Shown here piece by piece: positions 44,761-53,104 of a stretch of 64,000 nucleotides of DNA; positions within the stretch are counted from its first letter, which is position 1; every line of letters begins with the position of its first letter. The stretch is from Pelomonas sp. BJYL3 (GTDB lineage: Bacteria > Pseudomonadota > Gammaproteobacteria > Burkholderiales > Burkholderiaceae_C): contig NZ_JANZKX010000001.1 in the NCBI RefSeq assembly GCF_027257975.1, positions 868,001-932,000 of the forward strand. The letters are read 5' to 3'. Made by a program: the position numbers and the translations under genes. Under the pieces are notes generated by a model. The model was not told the origin of the DNA, ran no database searches, and saw only the letters and a program-made list of their open reading frames with translations.

Positions 44761-44786
44761 AAATGCAGCCGGCCGGTGCTGCATTT
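44761..44786. promoter_or_regulatory. Possible operator: 9-bp inverted repeat
   Basis: AAATGCAGC and GCTGCATTT are perfectly inverted, with eight bases (CGGCCGGT) between. It is about 190 bases upstream of the receptor start. It could be a binding site or a transcript hairpin; no regulator can be named. Confidence 0.35.
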
Positions 44787-44857
44787 CAAGCACCCGGATC
44801 CACCCTGCTGGATTGGCAGCACCCTCGCCGCGGGCCAGGACGTCTCGCGTGCTTCGC

Positions 44858-44872
44858 GGGGTCAGGTCTTGC
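44858..44872 (+). repeat. REP-like repeat between receptor 1 and rhodanese genes
   Basis: GGGGTCAGGTCTTGC is an exact copy. Confidence 0.7.
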
Positions 44873-45027
44873 CAGCGATGGGAGCTCGCGCCCATCCATG
44901 CAGCGAAGGGAAGGCGGGCATCCGGCCTCACATCTGCGGGACGCATGAGCTTCCTCGCCCGGCACATGGCGCGTGGCATGGGCCCTGCTTGCGGGCCTGG
45001 CGTTCACATCACAGAAAGGTCACGACC

Positions 45028-45561
45028 ATGCAACACGCCCCCCATCGCTCCCCCGCGCCCGCACGCCGCCGGCATGCCCCTGCAGCCGCGCTGCTGGCGG
45101 GCCTGTGGCTGGGCCTGCCCCTGGCCGGTCATGCGCAAGGCAGCGCCCCTGCGCCTGCCGCGGCGGCCTCCGCGCCCGCGTGGAAGTACCAGACCCAGCG
45201 CCTCAGCCGCGCCCAGGTGGACGCCCTGCTGGCGCGCCCCGAGCAGCTGCTGGTGCTGGACATCCGCCGCCCGGACGAGCTGATCAAGTACGGCTCCTTC
45301 CCCGCCTTCCTGAACATCCAGCACAAGGACCTGGAGAAGCAGCTGGCCTACCTGCCGCGCGACCGCGTCATCCTGACCGTCTCCAACCACGCCCAGCGCG
45401 CCGGGGCTGCCGGCGACCTGCTGACGTCCAAGGGCTTCAAGGTGGCCGGCGCCACGGGCTCCGAGGACTACGAGCAGGAAGGCGGGCAGCAGGTGCAGCA
45501 CATCCAGGCGCCGCCACCGCGGGCGGCCGGGACCACGGGCGCGCAGCCGGCGCAGCCCTGA
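45028..45561 (+). CDS. Secreted rhodanese-like protein lacking the catalytic cysteine
   Basis: The protein has 177 residues with an arginine-rich N-terminus and a signal peptide ending at GHAQGSAP. The rhodanese fold is recognisable (QLLVLDIRRPDELIKYG). The active-site loop reads ILTVSNHAQRAG where sulfurtransferases have a cysteine. It is therefore probably a non-enzymatic binding domain. A cytochrome b561 gene begins 11 bases after its stop. Confidence 0.75.
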   Translation: MQHAPHRSPAPARRRHAPAAALLAGLWLGLPLAGHAQGSAPAPAAAASAPAWKYQTQRLSRAQVDALLARPEQLLVLDIRRPDELIKYGSFPAFLNIQHKDLEKQLAYLPRDRVILTVSNHAQRAGAAGDLLTSKGFKVAGATGSEDYEQEGGQQVQHIQAPPPRAAGTTGAQPAQP

Positions 45562-45571
45562 GGGAGGCGGC

Positions 45572-46369
45572 ATGAGCACGGTACTCGGCCCCCCTGGATC
45601 CGTGGCGACGCAGGCGCCTCCCGCGCAGGCCGCCACCGCAACACCCGAGCGCCTGCCGGCCGCTCAGGCCCCGCCGACCGTCTGGGACCTGCCCCTGCGC
45701 CTCTTCCACCTGGCCCTGTTGCTGAGCGTCGGCACCGCGCTGGCCACGGCCTGGATCGGCGGCAACGCCATGGTGTGGCATGGCCGCGCCGGCGCCGTCG
45801 TGGCGGGGCTGCTGGGCTTCCGCCTGGCCTGGGGCGTCCTCGGCTCGCCGACCTCGCGCTTCCGGCAGTTCCTGCCCTCGCCGCGTTCGCTGCGGGACTA
45901 TCTGCAGGGGCGCTGGCAGGGCGTGGGGCACAACCCGCTGGGCGCGATGGCCGTCTTCGCCATCCTCGCCGTGCTCGGGGGTCAGGTCTTGACTGGGCTG
46001 TTCAGCAATGACGAGATCGCGTTCACGGGGCCGTATGCGGAGGCGGTGTCGGAGGCGCTGTCACTGAAGCTCACCGCCTGGCACCACCGCCTGGCCTGGG
46101 CGGTCTACGGGCTGCTGGCGCTGCACCTGCTGGCGATCGCGGTGCACGAGGGCCTGCGCCGGCACCGGCTGATCCGGCCCATGTTCCGGCTGCGTCCGTT
46201 CCGGGGCCGCCTCGACGCGGCCTCCCCCGGCGTGGCCCGCAAGACCGGCGAGGCCACCCACCGCCTGGCCCGGGTGCTGCCTCTGGTGCTGGCCCTGGCC
46301 CTGGGCACGGCCGCCGGCCTGTACAGCTGGGAGCGCCCGCCGCCGGCCTCCACCGGCGTGGCCGAGTGA
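45572..46369 (+). CDS. Cytochrome b561-type membrane protein
   Basis: The protein has 265 residues, with an Ala/Pro-rich N-terminus. The b561/hydrogenase-type cytochrome b pattern is visible: VWDLPLRLFHLALLLSV, WHGRAGAVVAGLLGFRLAWG and TAWHHRLAWAVYGLLALHLL, with histidines positioned as heme ligands. It probably passes electrons between quinones and a periplasmic partner. A ribosome-binding site GGGAGG precedes the start. A REP-like copy lies within the coding region (G-Q-V-L-T). Confidence 0.85.
   Translation: MSTVLGPPGSVATQAPPAQAATATPERLPAAQAPPTVWDLPLRLFHLALLLSVGTALATAWIGGNAMVWHGRAGAVVAGLLGFRLAWGVLGSPTSRFRQFLPSPRSLRDYLQGRWQGVGHNPLGAMAVFAILAVLGGQVLTGLFSNDEIAFTGPYAEAVSEALSLKLTAWHHRLAWAVYGLLALHLLAIAVHEGLRRHRLIRPMFRLRPFRGRLDAASPGVARKTGEATHRLARVLPLVLALALGTAAGLYSWERPPPASTGVAE
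45978..45992 (+). repeat. REP-like repeat inside the cytochrome b561 gene
   Basis: GGGGTCAGGTCTTGA is an exact copy within a membrane helix region of the protein. Confidence 0.7.
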
Positions 46370-46388
46370 GGCGCGGCAGCGGCCTGCC

Positions 46389-49109
46389 TCACCAGAAGCG
46401 GTACTTCGCCGCCAGCTGGAAGAAGCGCCCCAGCTGGTTGTGATAGGCCGGGTTGAAGCCCTGGAGGTAGGCGATGCGGTCGGCGTCGAAGGGCGCGGCC
46501 CGGTCCTCCAGGTTGCGCACCGACAGGCTCAGCTCCAGGTCCTTGAAGCCGCGGTAGGACACATAGGCATCGGCGGTCGTCCAGGCGCTGATGCGGCAGT
46601 AGTCCGGGCGCGGCGTGCCCTGCGAGGCATAGCTGCAGTTCACGGTGGCGTCCGCGACCTGCGCATAGGCCCCCGTGTAGTTCCAGTTGAGGTTCAGCTG
46701 CCAGGGGCCGCGGCTCCAGCCCAGGCCGAAGCGCATGCGCTCCTTGGGCATCAGGTAGAAGCCCGCGTTGTCCCGCAGCTCGGCGCCCGGCGCCTGGGCC
46801 TGCTCGTAGCTGGACAGGCGGTTGTAGGTCCCGCTGAAGGTGATGCGACCGCTGTCGGCGGGCAGGTCCCACTGGATGCGGCCCTCCACGTCCAGGCCCC
46901 GCACGCGGGTCTCGGCAAGGTTGGTGGCCGTCAGGAAGATCTTGTCGATCTGACCCGAGGCCGCGCCGCGGACGACCTTGTCGGCGAACTCGGCCTCGTG
47001 TTCCAGCAGGTAGTCGGTGCTCATGGACGTAACCTCCCCCTTGCGCCGGATGTCGAAGGCATCGATGGCCAGGCTGCTGTTGCGCGTGGGCTGCAGCACC
47101 AGGCCCAGCGAGTGGCTCTTGGAGGTCTCCGCGCGCAGGTCACCCGAGGTGCCGTAGACACCGACGACGTAGCGGACGCAATCGGGGTTCTCGGCGTCGT
47201 AGCTGGGGCACCGCTTGGGATCACGCACCTTGATGTAGTAGGTCTGCGTGCCCATGTGCTGCTCGGGCAGCGTGGGCGCGCGGAAGCCCTCGGCGTAGGT
47301 CCCGCGCAGCAGCAGCTGGGGCAGCACCTGCCACTTCAGGCCGAGCTTGGGCGTGCTGGAGCGGCCGAAGTCGCTGTTGTCGTCCATGCGCGTGGCCAGG
47401 GACAGCTCCAGGGTCTTCAGCAACGGCGCCACGGCCTCCGCGTAGACCGCACTCACCCGGCGCGAACCGGTCGCGCCCTGCGAGTTGTAGAGGGAGATGG
47501 CCCCGGAGGACAGCAGCGCGTCCGGCACCGCGTCCACCTTCTCGCGGCGGTATTCCGCGCCAACGGACACCCCCAGCTTGCCGCCCGGCAGCGCCCACAG
47601 CTCGCGGCTGGCGCGCAGGTCCAGGGTGTCGGTGCTGCTCGTGCCCTTGTTGACCATCTGCGGATACAGGCGGGCCATCAGCGCCGGATCGTTGGCGGCC
47701 GCATTGCCCAGGATGAAGCTGTTGCGGACCTTGCCCTTGGCGTCCAGCACCTCGCTGGTCAGCACCGCGTCCTGCAGGAAGCCCACCAGGGTCGTGTTCG
47801 TGCGGGCGCGTGACAGCATCAGCGCGGCCTCGACGTCCCAGCCCGCGTACTCGCCGCGGATGCCGGCGGTGTAGCGCTGGTTGAGGGTGTCGCTGGCCAT
47901 GGTCGAGGGCACGTCGTTGAACAGGTAGTGCACGCCCACGTCACCGCTGCTGAGCGGGTTCTGCGGATGGCCCGCCGGCAGGATCAGGTAGTTCACCTGG
48001 GCCCCCGGTGCATTGCCGTACTCGCCCAGCTTGTCCACCAGGTCGTAGGTGTAGTAGCCATAGGCATTGGAGCCGTAGCTGAAGCTGCGGGTGTGGTAGC
48101 GGCTGCGGGTCAGCGAGAGGTCCCCGAAGAGCTCGAAGCCCTTGGGCAGGGCCAGCACGCCGGCGCCGTAGAGGCTGTCGGAGCGCCAGCCGGCCACGAG
48201 GTTCACGGCCTCGGTGTTGTCGTTGAGGCAGCGGCCGTTGAGGCTGGGCTTGCTGCTGACGGCCGGGGTGCAAGGGGTGTCGAGCCCGGTGAGCGGCGCG
48301 ATGAAGTTGGCGCTGCTGTTGTAGGGGCCCGAAGTGGGCGTCAGGCGATAGACGTTGCGGTAGTAGGGCGAGCGCGCGTCGTACAGGTCGAAGCGGGTGA
48401 AGTCGCCGTCGCGGGTGCGTTGGCGGTCCGTGGCGCGGACGGGGTCCTGCTGCCGGTGCGACAGCGTGGCGAAGACGTTGTAGCCGTCCTGGCTCAGCTG
48501 GCCCCGGCCGTAGGTGAAGGCGAAGCTCCTGCTGCCGCCGTCGCCATGGCTGGAGACGCCCGCGTCGACACTGCCCGTCAGGCCTTCGAAGTTCTTGCGC
48601 AGGATGATGTTGACCACGCCGCCGATGGCATCCGCCCCGTAGATGGCGGAGGCGCCGTCCAGCAGCACGTCGATGCGCTCGATGGCGTCGACGGGGATGG
48701 AATTGGTGTCAACGAAGGAGGCGGTGCCGAAGCCAAAGGGCGCCACGCGCCGGCCGTTGATCAGCACCAGGGTCGAGCCCACGCCCAGGCCGCGCAGGGA
48801 GATGCCGGCGGCACCGAAGGTGGTGTCAATGGGCCCGTCACTCGAGATGCCGCCCATATTGCCGGCGGCCACGTTGCGCAGCACGTCGGACACCGTCAGG
48901 GCGCCGGATTTGGCGATGTCTTCACGCGTGAGCGTCTGGATGGCCGAGGCCGTCTCCGCCTCCAGGCGTTTGATGCGGGAGCCTGTCACCTCGACGCGTT
49001 CCAGTTTCTGCGACGCCTCGGGCGGCGCCTCCTGGGCCAGCAGCGGCAAGGCGGCGGTCGCGGCGCAGGCCACGGCGGCGGCTCGGACAATCGGGCGGAT
49101 AGGGGGCAT
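46389..49109 (-). CDS. TonB-dependent outer-membrane receptor 2
   Basis: The protein has 906 residues. The start at 49109 (MPPIRPIVRAAAVACAATA) gives a signal ending at LLAQEAPP; an upstream in-frame extension lacks signal features. Plug: RVEVTGSRIKRLEAE, ISLRGLGVGSTLVLINGRRV and YGADAIGGVVNIILRKNFEG. The barrel ends RFFQLAAKYRFW with C-terminal aromatic. The plug type (VEVTGSRI..., NGRRV) is that of large SusC-like/iron-oligosaccharide receptors in Gammaproteobacteria. It lies downstream of an AraC regulator on the same strand. Confidence 0.9.
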   Translation of the reverse strand: MPPIRPIVRAAAVACAATAALPLLAQEAPPEASQKLERVEVTGSRIKRLEAETASAIQTLTREDIAKSGALTVSDVLRNVAAGNMGGISSDGPIDTTFGAAGISLRGLGVGSTLVLINGRRVAPFGFGTASFVDTNSIPVDAIERIDVLLDGASAIYGADAIGGVVNIILRKNFEGLTGSVDAGVSSHGDGGSRSFAFTYGRGQLSQDGYNVFATLSHRQQDPVRATDRQRTRDGDFTRFDLYDARSPYYRNVYRLTPTSGPYNSSANFIAPLTGLDTPCTPAVSSKPSLNGRCLNDNTEAVNLVAGWRSDSLYGAGVLALPKGFELFGDLSLTRSRYHTRSFSYGSNAYGYYTYDLVDKLGEYGNAPGAQVNYLILPAGHPQNPLSSGDVGVHYLFNDVPSTMASDTLNQRYTAGIRGEYAGWDVEAALMLSRARTNTTLVGFLQDAVLTSEVLDAKGKVRNSFILGNAAANDPALMARLYPQMVNKGTSSTDTLDLRASRELWALPGGKLGVSVGAEYRREKVDAVPDALLSSGAISLYNSQGATGSRRVSAVYAEAVAPLLKTLELSLATRMDDNSDFGRSSTPKLGLKWQVLPQLLLRGTYAEGFRAPTLPEQHMGTQTYYIKVRDPKRCPSYDAENPDCVRYVVGVYGTSGDLRAETSKSHSLGLVLQPTRNSSLAIDAFDIRRKGEVTSMSTDYLLEHEAEFADKVVRGAASGQIDKIFLTATNLAETRVRGLDVEGRIQWDLPADSGRITFSGTYNRLSSYEQAQAPGAELRDNAGFYLMPKERMRFGLGWSRGPWQLNLNWNYTGAYAQVADATVNCSYASQGTPRPDYCRISAWTTADAYVSYRGFKDLELSLSVRNLEDRAAPFDADRIAYLQGFNPAYHNQLGRFFQLAAKYRFW

Positions 49110-49378
49110 GAGGATCTCTCTCGGTGTTGGCATGGGCATCGCCGGGCGGCCTTCTTGTGCCTCGGCGGCGGGGCGCAGCCGCCGGATGGGCGGCTGCGGC
49201 GGCGCCGCCCCGGTCGGGCGGCGGCCAGCGCGCATCGAGACGCGCCCGGGGTGCCGGGCCGTCGCCATCAATGGCGCTCACGGCGCGATTCTTGGAAATC
49301 GGCCGCGGCGCGGCGCCTCAATTCCTGCGCAACTTGCACCGTCCTGCTGCTTCCCAGCAGCTTTGAGGGAAAGTCCCA

Positions 49379-49392
49379 GGGTCAGGTCTTGC
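49379..49392 (+). repeat. REP-like repeat overlapping the AraC stop codon
   Basis: GGGTCAGGTCTTGC is an exact core copy. The AraC-family gene ends inside it. Confidence 0.7.
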
Positions 49393-50299
49393 TTCGATGC
49401 AACTGCCGGTAGCGTGCCGGGGGCATGCCGTAGCGCTGGGCAAAGGCCCGGGAGAAGTGGCTGGGGCTGCTGAAGCCCAGCTCCAGGGCGATGTCCACCA
49501 TGCGGTCCTCACTGCCGGTCAGCGCCTCGCAGGCGCGCTCCAGGCGCAGCTTCATCGCGTACTGGTGGGGCGGAAGGCCGGCGGCCGCATGGAAGGCCCG
49601 CGAGAAGTGCGCCTCGCTCATGCCGCAGTGCCGGGCCATTTCGGTGATGGGGATCTCGCGGGTGACGTTGTCCGCGATGAAGGCCAGCACCCGGCGCAGA
49701 CGCGCGCCGTCCAGCGCGCCCTTGCCGGCCGGCGCCTGGCGCGAGCCGCCATGGCGCTCCAGCAGATAGCACAGCAGGGCCGTCGCCAGGCCGTCGCAGT
49801 ACTGCGCAGCCAGCGCGCCGGCCGAGGCCTTGGCGTCCAGCATCTTCCAGGTGAGGTCCAGCACCTGGCGGTCCGCCGAGAAGGGGGTGTCACACAGGCC
49901 CATGCCTTCGGGCAGACCGGCCGCCTGGCTGAGCCGCTCGACCGTCTGGACCGGCACGAAGAGGTTGACGATGTCGCAGCCACTCAGCTGCCGCCAGCGG
50001 CCCGGCGAGCCCGGCGCGCAGATGCGGAAGCGATTGGCCCCGATCACCCCACCCCAGATGGCCTGGTCCCCCACCCAGATCTGCGACTCCAGCGGCTCCA
50101 GCATCACCGCGATCCGGTAGCTGCCCGGATGCGGGCTGACCGGCTTCACGCCCCCGTCCGCCTGCCGGCGGGACCACCGCGCCAGCGACACCCCCGTCGC
50201 CGGAAACGGCCCCTCGCAGGCATCCAGCGGCCCGGTCACGCCGCTGCGGCGGAACCAGTCCAGGAGGGCGGCGCTGCTGTCGATGGCGGGGGAACTCAT
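49382..50299 (-). CDS. AraC-family transcriptional regulator
   Basis: The protein has 305 residues. An N-terminal ~190-residue sensor domain of unknown ligand precedes two helix-turn-helix units (REIPITEMARHCGMSEAHFS; MVDIALELGFSSPSHFSRAF). It probably controls the receptor gene just downstream. The end of the gene lies within a REP-like repeat, and the C-terminus (QLHRSKT) may be shaped by it. Confidence 0.85.
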   Translation of the reverse strand: MSSPAIDSSAALLDWFRRSGVTGPLDACEGPFPATGVSLARWSRRQADGGVKPVSPHPGSYRIAVMLEPLESQIWVGDQAIWGGVIGANRFRICAPGSPGRWRQLSGCDIVNLFVPVQTVERLSQAAGLPEGMGLCDTPFSADRQVLDLTWKMLDAKASAGALAAQYCDGLATALLCYLLERHGGSRQAPAGKGALDGARLRRVLAFIADNVTREIPITEMARHCGMSEAHFSRAFHAAAGLPPHQYAMKLRLERACEALTGSEDRMVDIALELGFSSPSHFSRAFAQRYGMPPARYRQLHRSKT

Positions 50300-50457
50300 G
50301 ACGGGGCGGGAGCTGGGGAATGGCGAGGGATGCTAACCCAAGCCGGCAGGCGCGGATTCAGCGGGGCAGTTCGGCGGAGCGGGTGACACTGCTGGATGCG
50401 CGCCCCGGGCGGCGCTACGCTCGCACCACCATTCACTGCACAAGGGAGTCAGCGCCT

Positions 50458-51672
50458 ATGGATGAATCGTCCCCCCAGGCGAGCCCGCCAGCCGGGCAGA
50501 CGCCGGAGCTGCGGAGCCTTCGCCTGGCCCAGCAGCTGCTCGAAGCGCATGGGCAGGCGGCGGCCAAGGCCGGCACCTTTCTGGGCCTGCTCATCACCGC
50601 CCTGTACTTCATCAACGCGGGCGCCATCCCCCTGGACAGCCTGTCGAGCCTGGGGGCCCTGGCCGTCGTCGTCGCCCTGATCGCCCTGTTTTTTGCGCTG
50701 GCCTTTCTGGTGCTGTGGGTCATGCCGCTGGCCGTGGCGCTGACATTCCAGGCGGAAGACCCCCACGGCTACCTCAAGCACTGGTTCCATCGGAGTGCCG
50801 AGGGTCAGGTGTTGCCGAAGGCCCGGCAGTGGCGCAGGGTGTTCCTCTTCTCCTTCGTGATGGGAGCCGTTGCCTGGGTGTGGTTTGCCACCAGGGCCCT
50901 GCCTCGACTGTTCATCGGCGAGTGGCTGCGCTGGGGCTCGCTCTCGGTGAGCGCTGCCGCGGCAGGGATCCTGTGCTGGAAGTTCACCACCCATCCCCTG
51001 CCGCAATCGAACGCACAGCCCCCGGCGGGAAGCCGGCTTGGGGCCTTCTTCAATCGGCTGCTCTTCGTCCTCACCTACGCCGGCATGTGCGTAGGCCCAC
51101 TGCTGCTGTTCCTGGCGCTGCTGACGGCGTCGGACCTTCCCCAGCACGCCCCGGCGCCCGCCTTGTGGGGCTTGCTCGCAGCCGGCTTCGTGCTCGCTTC
51201 CCTTGCCAATGGCGTGGGCCTGGGTGCGTTTCAGCAGCTCAGCCGACCCCGCGCCTTCGTCGTGCTCGCCTGGGTGGGCATCCTCACCCTGGCGGGCATC
51301 GCCGTGCCGCTGGGCTCATCGCATCAGCTGCTGAACGGGGTGATGCAGATGTCCACGATCCGGATGGCGAATGTGACCCTCGCCCTGGACGACAAGAACT
51401 GCGCCACCGCGCGGATGCTGGGCGTGCTCACCAGCCCGGCCCCCGCAGCCAGCAGCCCCGCAGACGGCCACTGCCTGCTGGAAAACGTGACCGTCATCTC
51501 ACGCGTGGGCGAGCGGTGGGTGATCGCCTGCGACCGCGACGACTCCGCGACGGACCCGGCCCGCTCGCCCAAGCGCCGGAACTTCCGGATCGAGGCCAAG
51601 GGAGTGGTGGGCGAGGTGGACGCGAGTGAGGCGGTGAGGGAGCGCACGGGGAAGGTGGGGGTGTGCGGGTGA
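50458..51672 (+). CDS. Hypothetical polytopic membrane protein
   Basis: The protein has 404 residues with about eight predicted membrane helices (e.g. TFLGLLITALYFINAG, VVVALIALFFALAFLVL, LFVLTYAGMCVGPLLLFL) and a soluble C-terminal domain of ~95 residues. I do not recognise it. The ATG at 50458 is chosen because it is followed by a soluble, polar N-terminus (MDESSPQASPPAG) and preceded by AAGGGAGT. A variant REP copy lies inside. Confidence 0.6.
   Translation: MDESSPQASPPAGQTPELRSLRLAQQLLEAHGQAAAKAGTFLGLLITALYFINAGAIPLDSLSSLGALAVVVALIALFFALAFLVLWVMPLAVALTFQAEDPHGYLKHWFHRSAEGQVLPKARQWRRVFLFSFVMGAVAWVWFATRALPRLFIGEWLRWGSLSVSAAAAGILCWKFTTHPLPQSNAQPPAGSRLGAFFNRLLFVLTYAGMCVGPLLLFLALLTASDLPQHAPAPALWGLLAAGFVLASLANGVGLGAFQQLSRPRAFVVLAWVGILTLAGIAVPLGSSHQLLNGVMQMSTIRMANVTLALDDKNCATARMLGVLTSPAPAASSPADGHCLLENVTVISRVGERWVIACDRDDSATDPARSPKRRNFRIEAKGVVGEVDASEAVRERTGKVGVCG
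50802..50815 (+). repeat. REP-like repeat variant inside the membrane-protein gene
   Basis: GGGTCAGGTGTTGC has one mismatch to the core and is read as G-Q-V-L-P. Confidence 0.55.
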
Positions 51673-51779
51673 GGCGTCCGGAGCTCGGGGGCGAAGATGG
51701 AACCAGCAAGACACAGGGGGAGCCCTGAATTTCAGGGCGCCTGGCGTGACCCTGTTGCCTGGCGGGCTGCTCGACGCGA

Positions 51780-51793
51780 GGGTCAGGTCTTGC
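51780..51793 (+). repeat. REP-like repeat
   Basis: GGGTCAGGTCTTGC is an exact core copy shortly before the REP pair at 51807. Confidence 0.7.
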
Positions 51794-51806
51794 GTGACGG
51801 ACGCGA

Positions 51807-51843
51807 GGGTCAGGTTTGAACTTAACGTTTAAGGCCTGACCCT
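51807..51843. repeat. REP pair left of the transposase remnant
   Basis: GGGTCAGGTTTGAA faces TTTAAGGCCTGACCC across CTTAACG, making a near-perfect long hairpin typical of REP units in BIMEs. Confidence 0.75.
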
Positions 51844-51848
51844 GGGGA

Positions 51849-52001
51849 TGCTTGGCCGAGTCGGCTACGCGCGAGGAGGCGCTCTGGCTCGCGCATGCAA
51901 AGTCCGTCATGACCATGACCCAGATCGGACGCGAACTAGGACTGACGACGGCGAGGGTGAGCCCGCTGATCAAAAGGCATCAGGGTGGGATGAGGCCTTG
52001 A
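51849..52001 (+). pseudogene. C-terminal remnant of a REP-associated tyrosine transposase (RAYT)
   Basis: Fifty codons encode a fragment with TREEALWLAHAKSVMTMTQ, IGRELGLTTARVSPLIKRHQ and a stop at 51999. A short basic helix-turn-helix of this kind, often ending VSRLI-R, is found at the C-terminus of RAYT proteins of betaproteobacteria. The upstream catalytic part (HUH, Tyr) is gone. REP pairs lie on both sides. The match is from memory, not from a search. Confidence 0.55.
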
Positions 52002-52020
52002 AATCTAAGGCCTGACCCTG
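51992..52020. repeat. REP pair right of the transposase remnant
   Basis: GAGGCCTTGAAATCTAAGGC and CTGACCC form an inverted repeat AGGCCTT / AAGGCCT followed by the CCTGACCC core. It overlaps the last codons of the remnant. Confidence 0.7.
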
Positions 52021-52125
52021 GTGCCTGGTGCCTCAGCGGGCGTGGTGAGGCGCTCTGTCGTTCAGACATCCCGACATCCCGGCGAGAGGCTATAAAGCAG
52101 CGTCTTGTGGCACCGGGAGAGCGGG

Positions 52126-53010
52126 ATGGAGTCTGTGAATCGCCGAGAGGGCCTGGCCTTGCGCCTGGGCGGCCGACTGCGCCGGGGCCTGACGGCCGGC
52201 TCCCTGCTGGTGGCGAGTGCGGCGCCCGTCCTGGCACAGGTCGCTCCTGCAGCGCCCTCCTCCGCCCCCGCGGCTGTGGCAGCGGCTGACGAGTCCCCGC
52301 CGCCCCCGTATCTCCAGCTCGCCCGCGACTTCGTGGCCCACACCAGGCCGGAGAACAACGCGTACTCCAACCGCAATCCCTACACCCGCATGCCGGGCGA
52401 TTTCTTGAGCCGCGAGTATGTGGTGGCCTCGGACTGCAGCCGCTTCGTGGAGGACATGTTCCGGCGCAGCAAGTCCGGCGTGGTCGAGCAGCTGCGCACC
52501 CGGCACGCGAAGATCGGGCACAGCGTCCGCGACTGGCATCCCAGCATCGCTCACGAGGAGGCTTTCGTCCGCATCCGCAAGGTCGGCGACATCAAGCCCG
52601 GTGACGTCGCCGCCTGGCTCTACCTGAACATGGCCGAGCACACCCAGCCCGGCCACATCCTCTTCATCGACTCAACGCCCGTGAAGCTGGCCCGCCCGCG
52701 CAAGCCCGTCGTCGAGGGGCTGGACCAGTACGAGCTGGCCATCATCGACACCTCCCAGGAAGCCAAGAGTCGTGACGACACCCGCTACGTCAGCGACGCC
52801 TCCCTGCGCGACGCCAACGAGGCCAAGGGCAAGGAACGCGGCAGCATGGCCAGCCCGAACCAGAAGGGCGTGGGGCGCGGGCATATCCGGTTCTATGCCG
52901 ATGGCTCGGGGGAAATCAGGGGCGTGGCCTTCAGCTTCGAGCGGGCGAAGTTTCATGGGTTGGGGGAGTGGGATGTGATGGTGGGGAGGCCGAGGGTGGG
53001 GGGTGAGTGA
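52126..53010 (+). CDS. Secreted NlpC/P60-like cysteine hydrolase
   Basis: The protein has 294 residues with a signal peptide (start 52126, MESVNRREG; cleavage near VLAQVAP). A long Ala/Pro linker follows. SDCSRFVEDMFRRS and TQPGHILFIDSTP carry the Cys and His spaced as in NlpC/P60 or CHAP cell-wall amidases, with GDIKPGDVAAWLY between them. It may cut peptidoglycan peptides, but no secretion-system gene is nearby. TATAAAG at about 52091 could be a -10-like element. Confidence 0.65.
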   Translation: MESVNRREGLALRLGGRLRRGLTAGSLLVASAAPVLAQVAPAAPSSAPAAVAAADESPPPPYLQLARDFVAHTRPENNAYSNRNPYTRMPGDFLSREYVVASDCSRFVEDMFRRSKSGVVEQLRTRHAKIGHSVRDWHPSIAHEEAFVRIRKVGDIKPGDVAAWLYLNMAEHTQPGHILFIDSTPVKLARPRKPVVEGLDQYELAIIDTSQEAKSRDDTRYVSDASLRDANEAKGKERGSMASPNQKGVGRGHIRFYADGSGEIRGVAFSFERAKFHGLGEWDVMVGRPRVGGE

Positions 53011-53104
53011 CTGGGGAATCGGGGGATTCGCGGCCGGAAGGGCTGCAAATTTCGTATGCGGGTCAGCAGCATTGATGCAGGCGTTGAGCACCGCCGCCAG
53101 TCAA

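Larger units (their letters stand above)
44568..45027. other. Intergenic region between receptor 1 and rhodanese genes
   Basis: Divergent promoters for the receptor and the rhodanese genes must lie in this 460-base stretch. It contains a 9-bp inverted repeat (44761-44786) and a REP-like copy (44858-44872). No gene is convincing. Confidence 0.4.
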
